The notes under the pieces: model-generated
The model's database searches: none
What the model saw: only the letters and a program-made list of their open reading frames with translations
What the model was told of the DNA's origin: nothing
Shown: in pieces, positions 35,217 to 42,845 of the stretch
Numbering within the stretch: position 1 is the stretch's first letter
Layout: every line of letters begins with the position of its first letter
Translations under genes and position numbers: made by a program
NCBI RefSeq assembly: GCF_002305895.1
Contig: NZ_CP022203.1
Span: 8,094,001-8,158,000 of the forward strand
Direction: 5' to 3'
Length of the DNA stretch: 64,000 nt
Source: Corallococcus macrosporus DSM 14697
Lineage (GTDB): Bacteria > Myxococcota > Myxococcia > Myxococcales > Myxococcaceae

Positions 35217-36941
35217 CTAAAGCTGCACGCGCACTTCACCTCCACGCCCGCAGGCCTCGGAGACCTCGCCTGTCCATGGCGCGTACCCCTCTGCCTCCAC
35301 TTCCAGGTGCAAGCCGAAGGGCCTCACGCGTCCCAGCCGCCAACGTCCCTCCGCATCCGTCAGTCCCCAGGCGGGAGGCAGTGAGCTCACGTCGCTCGAC
35401 GCCGTGACTCGCGCGCCGAACACCGGCTTGCGCCCGGCCGTGACGAGCACCTCGCAGTCGCTCCCCTCCACATCCACCTGGAAGGTGACGATGCCGTCCG
35501 CGTTGCCCTCGCCCACGTCCGCGGCGGTGCTGGCGTAGACCTCGTGAACGGAGAAGGACACCAGCACGCGGTAACGCCCCGGCTCCAGGATGGACACAGC
35601 CATGCCATCCTCCTCCGGGATGAACGCTCCGGCGGAGGCCAGTTCCCAACGAGCCCCCTCCCCCCACCGCTGGAGGACGTAAACGGGATAGGGCTTCTGC
35701 GTCCGCGCCTCCATCTGCGCCCGCATGGCGCCATCCATGCGCAGCACGAGCCACCGGTAGGCCGGCACGCGCCACGTCACCTCGGCGTCCCGCACGCCGG
35801 GCTTGGGCATGAACTGGAAGGACTGTTCCGTCGCGGCCACCGGACGCCGGGAAAGCGGCGACGCCACTTCGACACGGAAATGGGAGGGCTCCCACGACGG
35901 CAGCCCCGACACGACGAAGCGCCCATCCGTTGCGAGCGGCACCTCCACGTCCCCCGGCCCCAGGAGCCGCGCGCCTTCCGGCGGAATGAACGTTCCCTCC
36001 AACTCCACCTTCCCCCGCAGCGTCACCGTCTGCCCCACCCCCTCCGGGAACAGCTCGTCCACGTCCAACACCACCGGCTCCACACGCCCCTCGCGCAGAG
36101 GCACCTCCACCCTCTTGCTGACCCGCCCCGCCGTGCTCTGAAGCTGCAACAACACCGCGGAATCAGGGGGCAGCGGCAGCAGCTCCAGCGGCTCGCCCAC
36201 GGGGAGCGGAAGCACCGCTTCATCCGAGAGCGCTGACGCGAGGTCCGGCGCGACATGCCGAACGACGGGCAGCAACTCGCTCGCGCGCTCAGCGTCACGC
36301 ACGTCTTGAGCTACGCCGCGCACCACACGAAGCGAGAACGGGCCATGCTCGGGCCGGCCCCCCATGAGCCGCACTCGCACGCCCGTGGGCGCGCGCGCGG
36401 ACAGGACGGCCTCCACGACACCCGTGAAGTCCTCCGATTCGGGCACCACGTCTCCCAGCCAGAACGTTCCATCCGGCGCCCAGGCCACCACCCGGTAGAG
36501 CGGCGCCACGGGCACGGGCACCGGCCCCAACGTCCCTCCCGTCACGGACGGCGTCACCTCCACGGGCCGCCACTCCGACACGTTGGCCAGGTCCTCCAGC
36601 TTCTCGGGCCCGGCGCCCGAGCGCCCCTCGCGCTTCGACACCTCCCACATGTGTCGGTCCGCGTCGGAGATGGACGTCACGCCAACACGGGCCTCGCCCT
36701 CGAAGGGCACGTCCCCTCGCAGCACCACGCGCAGCCGGAGCCCCTCCGCGCGCACGGGCGCCGGCGCCATGCGCGGCGGCAGGCTCACGGGAGGCGGGGC
36801 TTCCACGCGTTCAGCGGGCGCGCGGGGCGGCGCGTCGGGCGCGGCGGCGTCCTCCGGCCACAGCCACCACAGCGCGAGCGCCGCCACTACCAGCGCGGCC
36901 GCTCCCCCACCCCAGGCGCGATGTCTCAAGGCCTCCCTCAA
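35217..36941 (-). CDS. Carboxypeptidase-regulatory-like (beta-sandwich repeat) membrane-anchored protein
   Basis: Protein of 574 residues with one N-terminal membrane anchor (ALVVAALALWWLWPEDAA), a proline/alanine-rich linker and several beta-sandwich domains of the carboxypeptidase regulatory type; the last has the motif GLTDAEGRWRLGRVRPFGL. Such genes often precede RHS polymorphic toxins in myxobacteria, and here a toxin-tip fragment and immunity-like gene follow. The start is a TTG overlapping the preceding stop (TTGA), so the exact start is uncertain. A partial second copy lies 4 kb downstream. Confidence 0.8.
   Translation of the reverse strand: MREALRHRAWGGGAAALVVAALALWWLWPEDAAAPDAPPRAPAERVEAPPPVSLPPRMAPAPVRAEGLRLRVVLRGDVPFEGEARVGVTSISDADRHMWEVSKREGRSGAGPEKLEDLANVSEWRPVEVTPSVTGGTLGPVPVPVAPLYRVVAWAPDGTFWLGDVVPESEDFTGVVEAVLSARAPTGVRVRLMGGRPEHGPFSLRVVRGVAQDVRDAERASELLPVVRHVAPDLASALSDEAVLPLPVGEPLELLPLPPDSAVLLQLQSTAGRVSKRVEVPLREGRVEPVVLDVDELFPEGVGQTVTLRGKVELEGTFIPPEGARLLGPGDVEVPLATDGRFVVSGLPSWEPSHFRVEVASPLSRRPVAATEQSFQFMPKPGVRDAEVTWRVPAYRWLVLRMDGAMRAQMEARTQKPYPVYVLQRWGEGARWELASAGAFIPEEDGMAVSILEPGRYRVLVSFSVHEVYASTAADVGEGNADGIVTFQVDVEGSDCEVLVTAGRKPVFGARVTASSDVSSLPPAWGLTDAEGRWRLGRVRPFGLHLEVEAEGYAPWTGEVSEACGRGGEVRVQL
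36583..36908. repeat. 326-bp direct repeat, copy 2
   Basis: Lies inside the 5' part of the intact gene and is about 95% identical to 32465-32790. The donor copy is presumably here, because the gene continues normally on both sides. Confidence 0.9.
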
Positions 36942-37801
36942 TCCGTATCGCTGTTGGAATACAGCGTCAGGTAGATGGGCGCGTGGTCCGACAGGCGGGT
37001 GACGAAGTCCCGCGTGTTCGCGATGTAGTCGCGCCCCGCCGCGGAGAACTCCGTCACGTAGGCGGGCTGCATCCAGAAGTGGTCATAGGCATTCACGTAC
37101 CCCCCACTGAGGTTGATGGTGGTGGCCACGTTCAGCTTGCATTCCACCTTCGGAGACAGCGCCACCAGGTTCGCCCACGACGCCGACGTGCACGCCATGT
37201 TGTGGTCCCCCACCAGGATGACGTCCTGGTCGGTGCTGCTGGCGTCCTGCACCGACTTGAACACCGCGCCGAACTGCTTCACCTCGGCGTCGCGGTCGGA
37301 CAGGTTGCCCCAGACGGTGTGCCAGTTGATGAACGTGTAGTCCGCCCCCGTGGGCGTGTGACGCACGCGGACGATTTGCGGCTCGCGCTCGAACTTGTCC
37401 CCCGTGTCGGCATACACGCTGGATGACAGCAGTGACACGGTGTCCTCCCGGTACAACACCGCGTAGATTTCCTTGTACGACGAGCGCCCGATGAGCGGCG
37501 TCTGCGCGTAACGCCACCTCACGCCGGACACCGCGTTGAGCTCCGCCACGATGGCCGGAACCACGCTGGTGTTCATCACCTCCTGCAAGAACACCAGGTC
37601 ACAGCCGTTGTTGGAGTTGCTGTTCGCGCCGTACTGCCGCCAGAGCTGCTCCGCATCCTCGCGATACGTCCGCTCCGCGGTCCACCCCTCGTGACGCAGG
37701 TTCCAGCTCACCACGCGCAGGTACGAGCCCGCCTGGGCCAGCGTGGGAACCGCCAGGACGACCAGCACCACCACGCGCAGCAAGAAGGACGGCAATCCCA
37801 T
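36938..37801 (-). CDS. Secreted endonuclease/exonuclease/phosphatase-fold protein (DNase I-like)
   Basis: Exported protein of 287 residues with signal peptide MGLPSFLLRVVVLVVLAVPTLAQA. The catalytic motifs of the DNase-I fold are all present: VVSWNLRHEG, FLQEV, YKEIYAVLYR, FINWHTVWG, LVGDHNM, YDHFWM and LSDHAPI. The likely activity is Mg-dependent extracellular nuclease. It is upstream of, and overlaps by four bases, the carboxypeptidase-regulatory-like gene. Confidence 0.9.
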   Translation of the reverse strand: MGLPSFLLRVVVLVVLAVPTLAQAGSYLRVVSWNLRHEGWTAERTYREDAEQLWRQYGANSNSNNGCDLVFLQEVMNTSVVPAIVAELNAVSGVRWRYAQTPLIGRSSYKEIYAVLYREDTVSLLSSSVYADTGDKFEREPQIVRVRHTPTGADYTFINWHTVWGNLSDRDAEVKQFGAVFKSVQDASSTDQDVILVGDHNMACTSASWANLVALSPKVECKLNVATTINLSGGYVNAYDHFWMQPAYVTEFSAAGRDYIANTRDFVTRLSDHAPIYLTLYSNSDTD

Positions 37802-38111
37802 GGAGTGACCTCGGCGTGAGAGGAGCGGCCCTGGAGAGCGGCCGCACGCGCGAATCCGGCGCGCGCAACGGTCCTAGTGGATGAGGTTCATGCCCGGCAA
37901 CCCACTTTCCTGAAACGCGAGAAATAGAGGTCTTGCAGGACCCACACCCTGACGCTCGCGCCCGCCCACCCGGCGAACGCGCTCCTTCCACCCCACAAAT
38001 GCAACTTGATTACATATGAATCAGGATGGCAGATTATCGCGGGCGTTCCTGGAATGGGGACCTGGCGGGGACGGCGGAGCTTTGTCCTGTCGCGAAGGAG
38101 GACGCGTCATC
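37802..38111. other. Divergent intergenic region with one palindromic operator
   Basis: About 310 bases between the nuclease gene (leftward) and the gene at 38112 (rightward). No coding potential I trust. It contains the operator-like site at 38000-38014 and an AT-rich stretch at 38000-38030, unusual here, which is probably the promoter of the rightward unit. Confidence 0.6.
38000..38014. promoter_or_regulatory. Operator-like palindrome, site 1
   Basis: TGCAAC-TTG-ATTACA. The left half is exact to the consensus TGCAAC-N3-GTTGCA found four more times in 38-48 kb; the right half matches 4 of 6. It lies about 100 bases before the start at 38112. Weakest of the five. Confidence 0.5.
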
Positions 38112-38768
38112 GTGAGCCGACTCATCTGGAGCATGGGATTCATGGGATTGGCGCTGGCCTGCGCCCTGGCGTCCTGGCTTCACCGGCCGGTGGAGCTTCC
38201 ACCCCGGGCCGAGGAAGCCGCGCCGCCCGAGCCACACGTCCAGGCCCTGACGCCTCGGCCAATCCCTGTCACGCCCCGACCCTCCAAGCCGGCCCTCCAG
38301 GCGCAGCCGGAGGTCCGTCCCGGCGTGGCCCTCACCTCGGGACCCGACGCGGAGCGGCCCGCGCGCTCCCGGCGCACGCCTCCCGCCCAGCGCCTGCGAT
38401 TGGTGACGGCCCTGCGCGGCACGTACACCGCGCCTGATGACCGCCGGGACGCGGTGCTGGCGGAGCTGACGGCCTCGGGCGAGAGCCACGCCCCCTGGAC
38501 GGAGCAGGCCCGGGCCGCGCTGGCGCAGTGGCATGCCCAGGTGGAGGCCGACGTGCTGCCCGTCCAGGCCGAGCCACCGCGCTGCTTCGCGGCGGGCTGC
38601 GTCGCGCGCGTCACCTTCCCGGACGGCGACTCGTTCCAGGAGTCCTTCCGCCGCACCGCCGACCTCCAGCTCGGCGAGGGCACCACGCACATGCAGCTTC
38701 CGCCCGAGCGCCGGGCCTCGGGCGAGGTCGTCGCCGCGTGGCTCGTCCTGCGCCCCGCCACCCCGTGA
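38112..38768 (+). CDS. Membrane-anchored hypothetical protein
   Basis: A protein of 218 residues; GTG start at 38112 with AAGGAGG upstream. One N-terminal hydrophobic segment (SMGFMGLALACALASWL), then a proline-rich spacer and a C-terminal domain of about 110 residues with two cysteines (PPRCFAAGCVARVTFPDG). No recognised family. It is first in a rightward unit 48 bases before the first H-A-C-x-H lipoprotein gene, preceded by an operator-like site. Confidence 0.65.
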   Translation: MSRLIWSMGFMGLALACALASWLHRPVELPPRAEEAAPPEPHVQALTPRPIPVTPRPSKPALQAQPEVRPGVALTSGPDAERPARSRRTPPAQRLRLVTALRGTYTAPDDRRDAVLAELTASGESHAPWTEQARAALAQWHAQVEADVLPVQAEPPRCFAAGCVARVTFPDGDSFQESFRRTADLQLGEGTTHMQLPPERRASGEVVAAWLVLRPATP

Positions 38769-38816
38769 CGCCACACCCCTGTCACCCCGCAGTACCTCTC
38801 CAAGGAGCACCCAACC

Positions 38817-39422
38817 ATGAAGCTGGAAATCCCCTTCAAGCAGTCCCTGCTCGCCGCCAGCGTGGCCGCCCTGCTCGCCGGCTGCGGCACCCCCGTCGAG
38901 GAGGAGGCCCCCGTCACGCCGGAGGCCGCCGCGCTGGAGAGCAGCGAGGAGGCCCTGTTCAACGCCCTCCCCGCCTGCGAGGAGCCCGAGGAGCTGGAGC
39001 ACGTCGTGGAGCACGCCTGCTACCACGCCGAATACGGCCCCTTCGAGCCCGTCACCGCCGCCGCCCTGGGCACGCCCGTCCTGGTGGACGTCAGCCAGGC
39101 CCACACCGCCTACCAGGTCAGCCTGCCGAAGCGCTCGCCGTTCAACTACGCCGGCCGCGTCTCGTTCCTCCCGGACGAGTCGGGTGAGTTCGCCTTCATC
39201 CTGTCGCGTCAGCGCGGCCTGCGCATCTTCGAGGCCGCCACCGGCACCGAGGTGGCGCGCGAGTGCCGCTACACCGTCCCCACCGAGGTCTGCGGCAGCC
39301 TGAAGACGGCCTACATCGCGGACCTGGAGGCCGACACCGAGTACTACCTGGAGTTCCGCTCCATCCTCCCCTCCAACGCCGCCTTCACCCTCATCATCGA
39401 GGAGGCCGGTCACCACCACTGA
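38817..39422 (+). CDS. H-A-C-x-H domain lipoprotein 1
   Basis: Secreted lipoprotein of 201 residues, lipobox LLAGC (Cys23). The domain starts at EHACYH (residues 65-70) and continues with QAHTAYQVSLPK, a cysteine in TEVCGSLK, and FTLIIEEAG at the end. The same arrangement recurs in the three lipoproteins that follow (39545, 40308, 41124). The C terminus is HHH, and His/Cys placement suggests metal binding (inference). AAGGAG precedes the ATG. A strong terminator follows. Confidence 0.8.
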   Translation: MKLEIPFKQSLLAASVAALLAGCGTPVEEEAPVTPEAAALESSEEALFNALPACEEPEELEHVVEHACYHAEYGPFEPVTAAALGTPVLVDVSQAHTAYQVSLPKRSPFNYAGRVSFLPDESGEFAFILSRQRGLRIFEAATGTEVARECRYTVPTEVCGSLKTAYIADLEADTEYYLEFRSILPSNAAFTLIIEEAGHHH

Positions 39423-39445
39423 CCTGACGGGCGACGCGCTTTCCA

Positions 39446-39482
39446 GGCCCACGGCGGGAGCTTCCTCCTCCCGCCGTGGGCC
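39446..39482 (+). terminator. Strong intrinsic-type hairpin
   Basis: A perfect 15-bp stem (GGCCCACGGCGGGAG paired with its complement at 39468-39482) and a 7-base loop, followed by TTCGTCC. Ends the 38112-39422 unit. Confidence 0.85.
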
Positions 39483-39506
39483 TTCGTCCATGCACACCTG
39501 AACATC

Positions 39507-39527
39507 AAATGCACTTGAGTTGCATTT
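39507..39527. promoter_or_regulatory. Operator-like palindrome, site 2
   Basis: Core TGCACT-TGA-GTTGCA at 39510-39524, extended symmetrically by AAA and TTT. It lies 20-35 bases before the ATG at 39545, where a bound repressor would block the promoter or ribosome site. Confidence 0.7.
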
Positions 39528-39544
39528 GAATCCAGGAGACATAT

Positions 39545-40192
39545 ATGAAGCACCTCATGCGCCCGACCCTCCGAGTCCTCCTCCTGGCCGCGTGTGCCGC
39601 GGCGGCCGCCGCCTGTGGCGGTGACGAAGACCCCAAGCCCGTCGAACAGGGCGACCCCTGCGAGCCCAACGGCCACATCCACCGGGAGCCCACCGGGGAC
39701 TGGTGCCACTGCAACAAGGGCTACCTGGCCGCCGAGGATGGCCTGGCCTGCGTGCCGGACCCGGACTACGTCCCCAGCGAAGGCTTCGACTTCGGCGACA
39801 ACGGAGAGCACGCCTGCTGGCACGTGACGAACGGCCCCTTCGTCACCGTCAACGCCACCGCGGCCCGCCACCCGCGCGTGGACGACTTCCACACCTACTA
39901 CACGGTGAAGCTCCTCCCGGAGAACGGCCAGTACGTGGGGACCTTCAGCTACAAGGCCTTCACCACCGGGAACTTCGTCGTCTACCTGAGCAGCCCGGAC
40001 GTGCCCGTCACCCTCACCGAGACGGCGGTCAGCACCACCGTGCCGCAGGCCGGCGCCCAGGCCACCGGCGGCTCCTGCGACGCGCTGAAGCACATGGTCG
40101 GCTACGAGCTGACGGACCGCGTCCAGTACACCCTCCAGCTCGGCCCCACGTCCCTGCCCGAGCTCAACATGGTCATCGAGCACGTCGAGTAA
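39545..40192 (+). CDS. H-A-C-x-H domain lipoprotein 2 with EGF-like segment
   Basis: Secreted lipoprotein of 215 residues with a lipobox ending AAAC (Cys24; Cys17 also possible). Residues 39-69 have an EGF-like cysteine pattern (DWCHCNKGYLAAEDGLAC) with HIH nearby. The shared domain begins at EHACWH (88-93), continues HTYYTVKLLPENGQ and CDALKHMVGYEL, and ends LNMVIEHVE. CAGGAGACATAT gives the ribosome site. Own promoter with palindromic operator. Confidence 0.8.
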   Translation: MKHLMRPTLRVLLLAACAAAAAACGGDEDPKPVEQGDPCEPNGHIHREPTGDWCHCNKGYLAAEDGLACVPDPDYVPSEGFDFGDNGEHACWHVTNGPFVTVNATAARHPRVDDFHTYYTVKLLPENGQYVGTFSYKAFTTGNFVVYLSSPDVPVTLTETAVSTTVPQAGAQATGGSCDALKHMVGYELTDRVQYTLQLGPTSLPELNMVIEHVE

Positions 40193-40224
40193 CGCCTCCA
40201 GGACGGGCCGACCTTCCACGTTAT

Positions 40225-40239
40225 TGCAACTAAGTTGCG
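40225..40239. promoter_or_regulatory. Operator-like palindrome, site 3
   Basis: TGCAAC-TAA-GTTGCG, a nearly perfect inverted repeat in a short AT-rich patch about 70 bases before the ATG at 40308. Confidence 0.75.
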
Positions 40240-40307
40240 TTTACGTCATGACTGGCGACTGCCGGTGCTCGCGGGTTCGAGCCCGGCTCACGAAAGGAAG
40301 CCTCATC

Positions 40308-41006
40308 ATGAAGCGGACTCTTTGCAGTGCCCTCCTCGGCCTGTCGCTGGCGGCTTGCGGCCCCATGGACGAAGCAGCACCGGACCTCACGTCGGAGCAG
40401 GAGCAGCCCCTGGAGGCCACCTGCACCAGCGTGGACAACACGGCCATGACGACGCATGCGTGCGCCCACGCGTCCAATCCGGGCGACAACGTGAACGTGA
40501 ATGGCACCAGCGGCGCCCCCAACATCAGCACCCAGCACAAGCACTACACCGTGGCGCTGTCCGGCAGCGGCACGGGCACGGTGACGTACATCCCGGTGGC
40601 CCGGACGTCCACGACCTCCGCCGTGGAGTCCGTCGCGTTCTACACCACGCAGAACGTCACCATCACCGCGGTGGACACGAGCGTCACGCCCAACGTCACG
40701 CTGACGGCGCTGGTCAGCACCGACGGCATCACCGAGGGCACCTGCGCCCTGCACCACGCGCGGGTGTTCGACCTCCAGGTCGGCCACACGTACGAGCTGA
40801 ACATCGCCACGTCCCCCGCCACCACCTCGGTCGGCGTGGTGCCCGAGTACCTGTATGACAACCGCGGCCGCTACTACCGGGACGCGGACGGAGATGGCTA
40901 CGGCGCCAGCAGCCCGCTCTACCGCTTCGCGTGTGAGGCGCCCGCTGGCTACGTCACCCAGCGCTTCGACTGCGACGACACCAACCCCGCCATCTTCAAC
41001 TGCTAG
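40308..41006 (+). CDS. H-A-C-x-H domain lipoprotein 3 with MopE-like metal-binding tail
   Basis: Secreted lipoprotein of 232 residues, lipobox LAAC (Cys17), ATG at 40308 after GAAAGGAAG. The shared domain begins THACAH (49-54), with QHKHYTVALSG and CALHHARVFDL. The C-terminal ~45 residues are the putative metal-binding motif of the MopE family: YYRDADGDGYG, then FDCDDTNPAIFNC. That motif is known from the copper-repressed surface protein MopE of Methylococcus, and its Asp cluster also suits calcium. Confidence 0.8.
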   Translation: MKRTLCSALLGLSLAACGPMDEAAPDLTSEQEQPLEATCTSVDNTAMTTHACAHASNPGDNVNVNGTSGAPNISTQHKHYTVALSGSGTGTVTYIPVARTSTTSAVESVAFYTTQNVTITAVDTSVTPNVTLTALVSTDGITEGTCALHHARVFDLQVGHTYELNIATSPATTSVGVVPEYLYDNRGRYYRDADGDGYGASSPLYRFACEAPAGYVTQRFDCDDTNPAIFNC

Positions 41007-41056
41007 CCAGCCCGTCACCCTTCGGGTGCCATGGGCCTCACCGCAGCCCCTCCACC

Positions 41057-41090
41057 GGGGCGCCCCGCTCACCTCGGGGGGCGCTCCGGC
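41057..41090 (+). terminator. Hairpin followed by CTTTCT
   Basis: GGGGCGCCCCG paired imperfectly with CGGGGGGCGCTCC, then GGCCTTTCT. Lies between lipoproteins 3 and 4; either a terminator or an attenuator in the leader of the latter. Confidence 0.55.
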
Positions 41091-41123
41091 CTTTCTCCCC
41101 GCACACCCCACCAAGGCCCTCCG

Positions 41124-42113
41124 ATGCGAACCGCCGCCACCCTCCCCCTGCTCGCCACCTGCGCCCTGCTGGCCCTGGCGGGCTGTGACAACAAAGACCC
41201 CGTCCCCCCGGCGCCGCGGCCGGACGCGGGCACCCGCCCTGACGCGGGGACCGGGCAGGACGCTGGCACCGAGCAGGACGCCGGCACCGAACCGGATGGG
41301 GGGGCCGTCCAGGGACCCGCGGTCATCAACTCCACGCCGTCGGAAGGAGAGACGAACGTGCTGCCCGTGGAGCTGTTCAAGACGGAGGCGACGACCACCG
41401 GCGTGCGCAAGCGCGTCACGCTCATCTTCGATACGCCCATGGACACCACGGCGGCGGAGGTCACGCTCATCGACCGGACGACTCCGACCAACCCCCCACG
41501 CACCCTGACGGGCACCTGGCTCGAGTACGGCCTGATGCTGCTGGTCGACATCCCTCGGCCCGAGTCCGACCTGCCCCCGCTCGAGGAGGAGACGGCGTAC
41601 ACCCTGGAGCTCAGCGGGCTGAGGAGCGCGGAGGGCCACCCGGTGGACACCTCCCACGCCGGGCTCGGTGATGGGCGGCTGGACTTCACCACCGGCCGGC
41701 GAGACGGCGCCACCGAGCACGCCTGCGCCCACGCGCTGCTGGAGAGCCCGGTGCCCGTCACCGCGAGTGCCTCCCCCACCATCTACCCCGCGACGGACGC
41801 CTCCCACGAGTTCTACGCGCTGACGCTCCCCGCCAGCGGCGCGTCCTTCCTGGGCTACACGGAGGTCGTGTCGGGTGAGAGCCGGGATGAGCCCGTCGTC
41901 CTGTACCTCAACCACCCCGTCCCGGTGACGGTGCACGACACGACGGAGGGCGAGGACGCCGTCGCCTCCACGCTGGAGCCCGCCCGCCCCGTGTGCCTGG
42001 ACGCCATCTCCCACACGCTGAAGTTCACCGCACCCGGTGGCGACCGCTTCCTCCGGCTCACCTTCGGCCCGACGGCGCTGGAGACGTTCACCTTCGTCTT
42101 CGAACGCTACTGA
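41124..42113 (+). CDS. H-A-C-x-H domain lipoprotein 4 with Ig-like N-terminal domain
   Basis: Secreted lipoprotein of 329 residues, lipobox LALAGC (Cys21). A linker with repeated DAGT units (residues about 34-58) precedes an Ig-like domain of the SbsA_Ig/Big_5 type (INSTPSEGETNV, RVTLIFDTPMDTTAAEVTL, TAYTLELSGL). The shared domain begins EHACAH (about 198-203), continues SHEFYALTLPASG and CLDAISHTLKF, and ends FTFVFERY. No operator-like site directly upstream, only the hairpin at 41057. Confidence 0.8.
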   Translation: MRTAATLPLLATCALLALAGCDNKDPVPPAPRPDAGTRPDAGTGQDAGTEQDAGTEPDGGAVQGPAVINSTPSEGETNVLPVELFKTEATTTGVRKRVTLIFDTPMDTTAAEVTLIDRTTPTNPPRTLTGTWLEYGLMLLVDIPRPESDLPPLEEETAYTLELSGLRSAEGHPVDTSHAGLGDGRLDFTTGRRDGATEHACAHALLESPVPVTASASPTIYPATDASHEFYALTLPASGASFLGYTEVVSGESRDEPVVLYLNHPVPVTVHDTTEGEDAVASTLEPARPVCLDAISHTLKFTAPGGDRFLRLTFGPTALETFTFVFERY

Positions 42114-42193
42114 GGCAGGGCCCGGAGACGGGAGTCGGGAGGAGGGACATGGCGGGGCGAGGTTCGATGAAACCATGGCCCCGCCCGCCGCGC

Positions 42194-42781
42194 TCACTCC
42201 ACCCGCTTGCGGCGGCGTGACACGATGCGGCTCAACGCCACCTCGGTGATGCCCAGGTAGGCCGCCACGTCCCGCTGAGGGACACGGCCCTGCAGGTGGG
42301 CATGCCCCTGCCAGAAGCGCTCCAGGCGCTCCTCCGCGGACAGGTCCAGGAACTCCTGCTCGCGGCGCTCCTTCAGGATGTAGTGCTGCTCCGCCACCCG
42401 GCGGGCGAGCTGGGCCCAGCAGGAATGTCCGGCCTCCAACGCCCGCAGGTCCCGCGCCAGGAACACCAGCACCTGGCTGGGCTCCAACGCCTCGATGGCC
42501 GTCATGGACGGCAGGCCCTGCAACATCTCCGCGTAGGCGCCAATCAGCTCGCCCTCGGCGCGGAAGGCCTTGATGGACTCCTCCCCCTTCGGGGACACGC
42601 GCACCGCACGGAAGACGCCCTGGAGCACCAGCGCGAAGCGGTCCGCCGGGTCGCCGGGCCGCAGGAAGAGCGCCCGCTTCTCCAGCGACTGCTCGCGCGT
42701 CAGCGCCTCCGCCTTCAGCCATTCACTGGCGGGGAGCGGGGTCAGCGCGGTGATGTGCTCGAAGAGCTGGGGGTATCTCAC
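42194..42781 (-). CDS. Crp/Fnr family transcriptional regulator
   Basis: Cyclic-nucleotide-type sensor domain followed by a helix-turn-helix (RVPQRDVAAYLGITEVALSR). No FNR-type cysteine cluster. GTG at 42781 gives a family-like N terminus (VRYPQLFEHI); upstream in-frame ATGs would overlap the divergent promoter. Divergent from the fatty-acid-hydroxylase gene 64 bases away, which it may control; the gap holds a GGTTAA direct repeat. Confidence 0.85.
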   Translation of the reverse strand: MRYPQLFEHITALTPLPASEWLKAEALTREQSLEKRALFLRPGDPADRFALVLQGVFRAVRVSPKGEESIKAFRAEGELIGAYAEMLQGLPSMTAIEALEPSQVLVFLARDLRALEAGHSCWAQLARRVAEQHYILKERREQEFLDLSAEERLERFWQGHAHLQGRVPQRDVAAYLGITEVALSRIVSRRRKRVE

Positions 42782-42845
42782 TCGGAGGCGCCTGGGGTTA
42801 ACCCAGGTTAAGGCGGCCTCCCCGCTGGCGCCATACACCGGCGGC

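Noticed and set aside
40225-40239. Assigning the palindrome to Zur or Fur
   Set aside because: Symmetry fits the superfamily, but the sequence is not the classical box of either and no regulator gene of that family is in the window.
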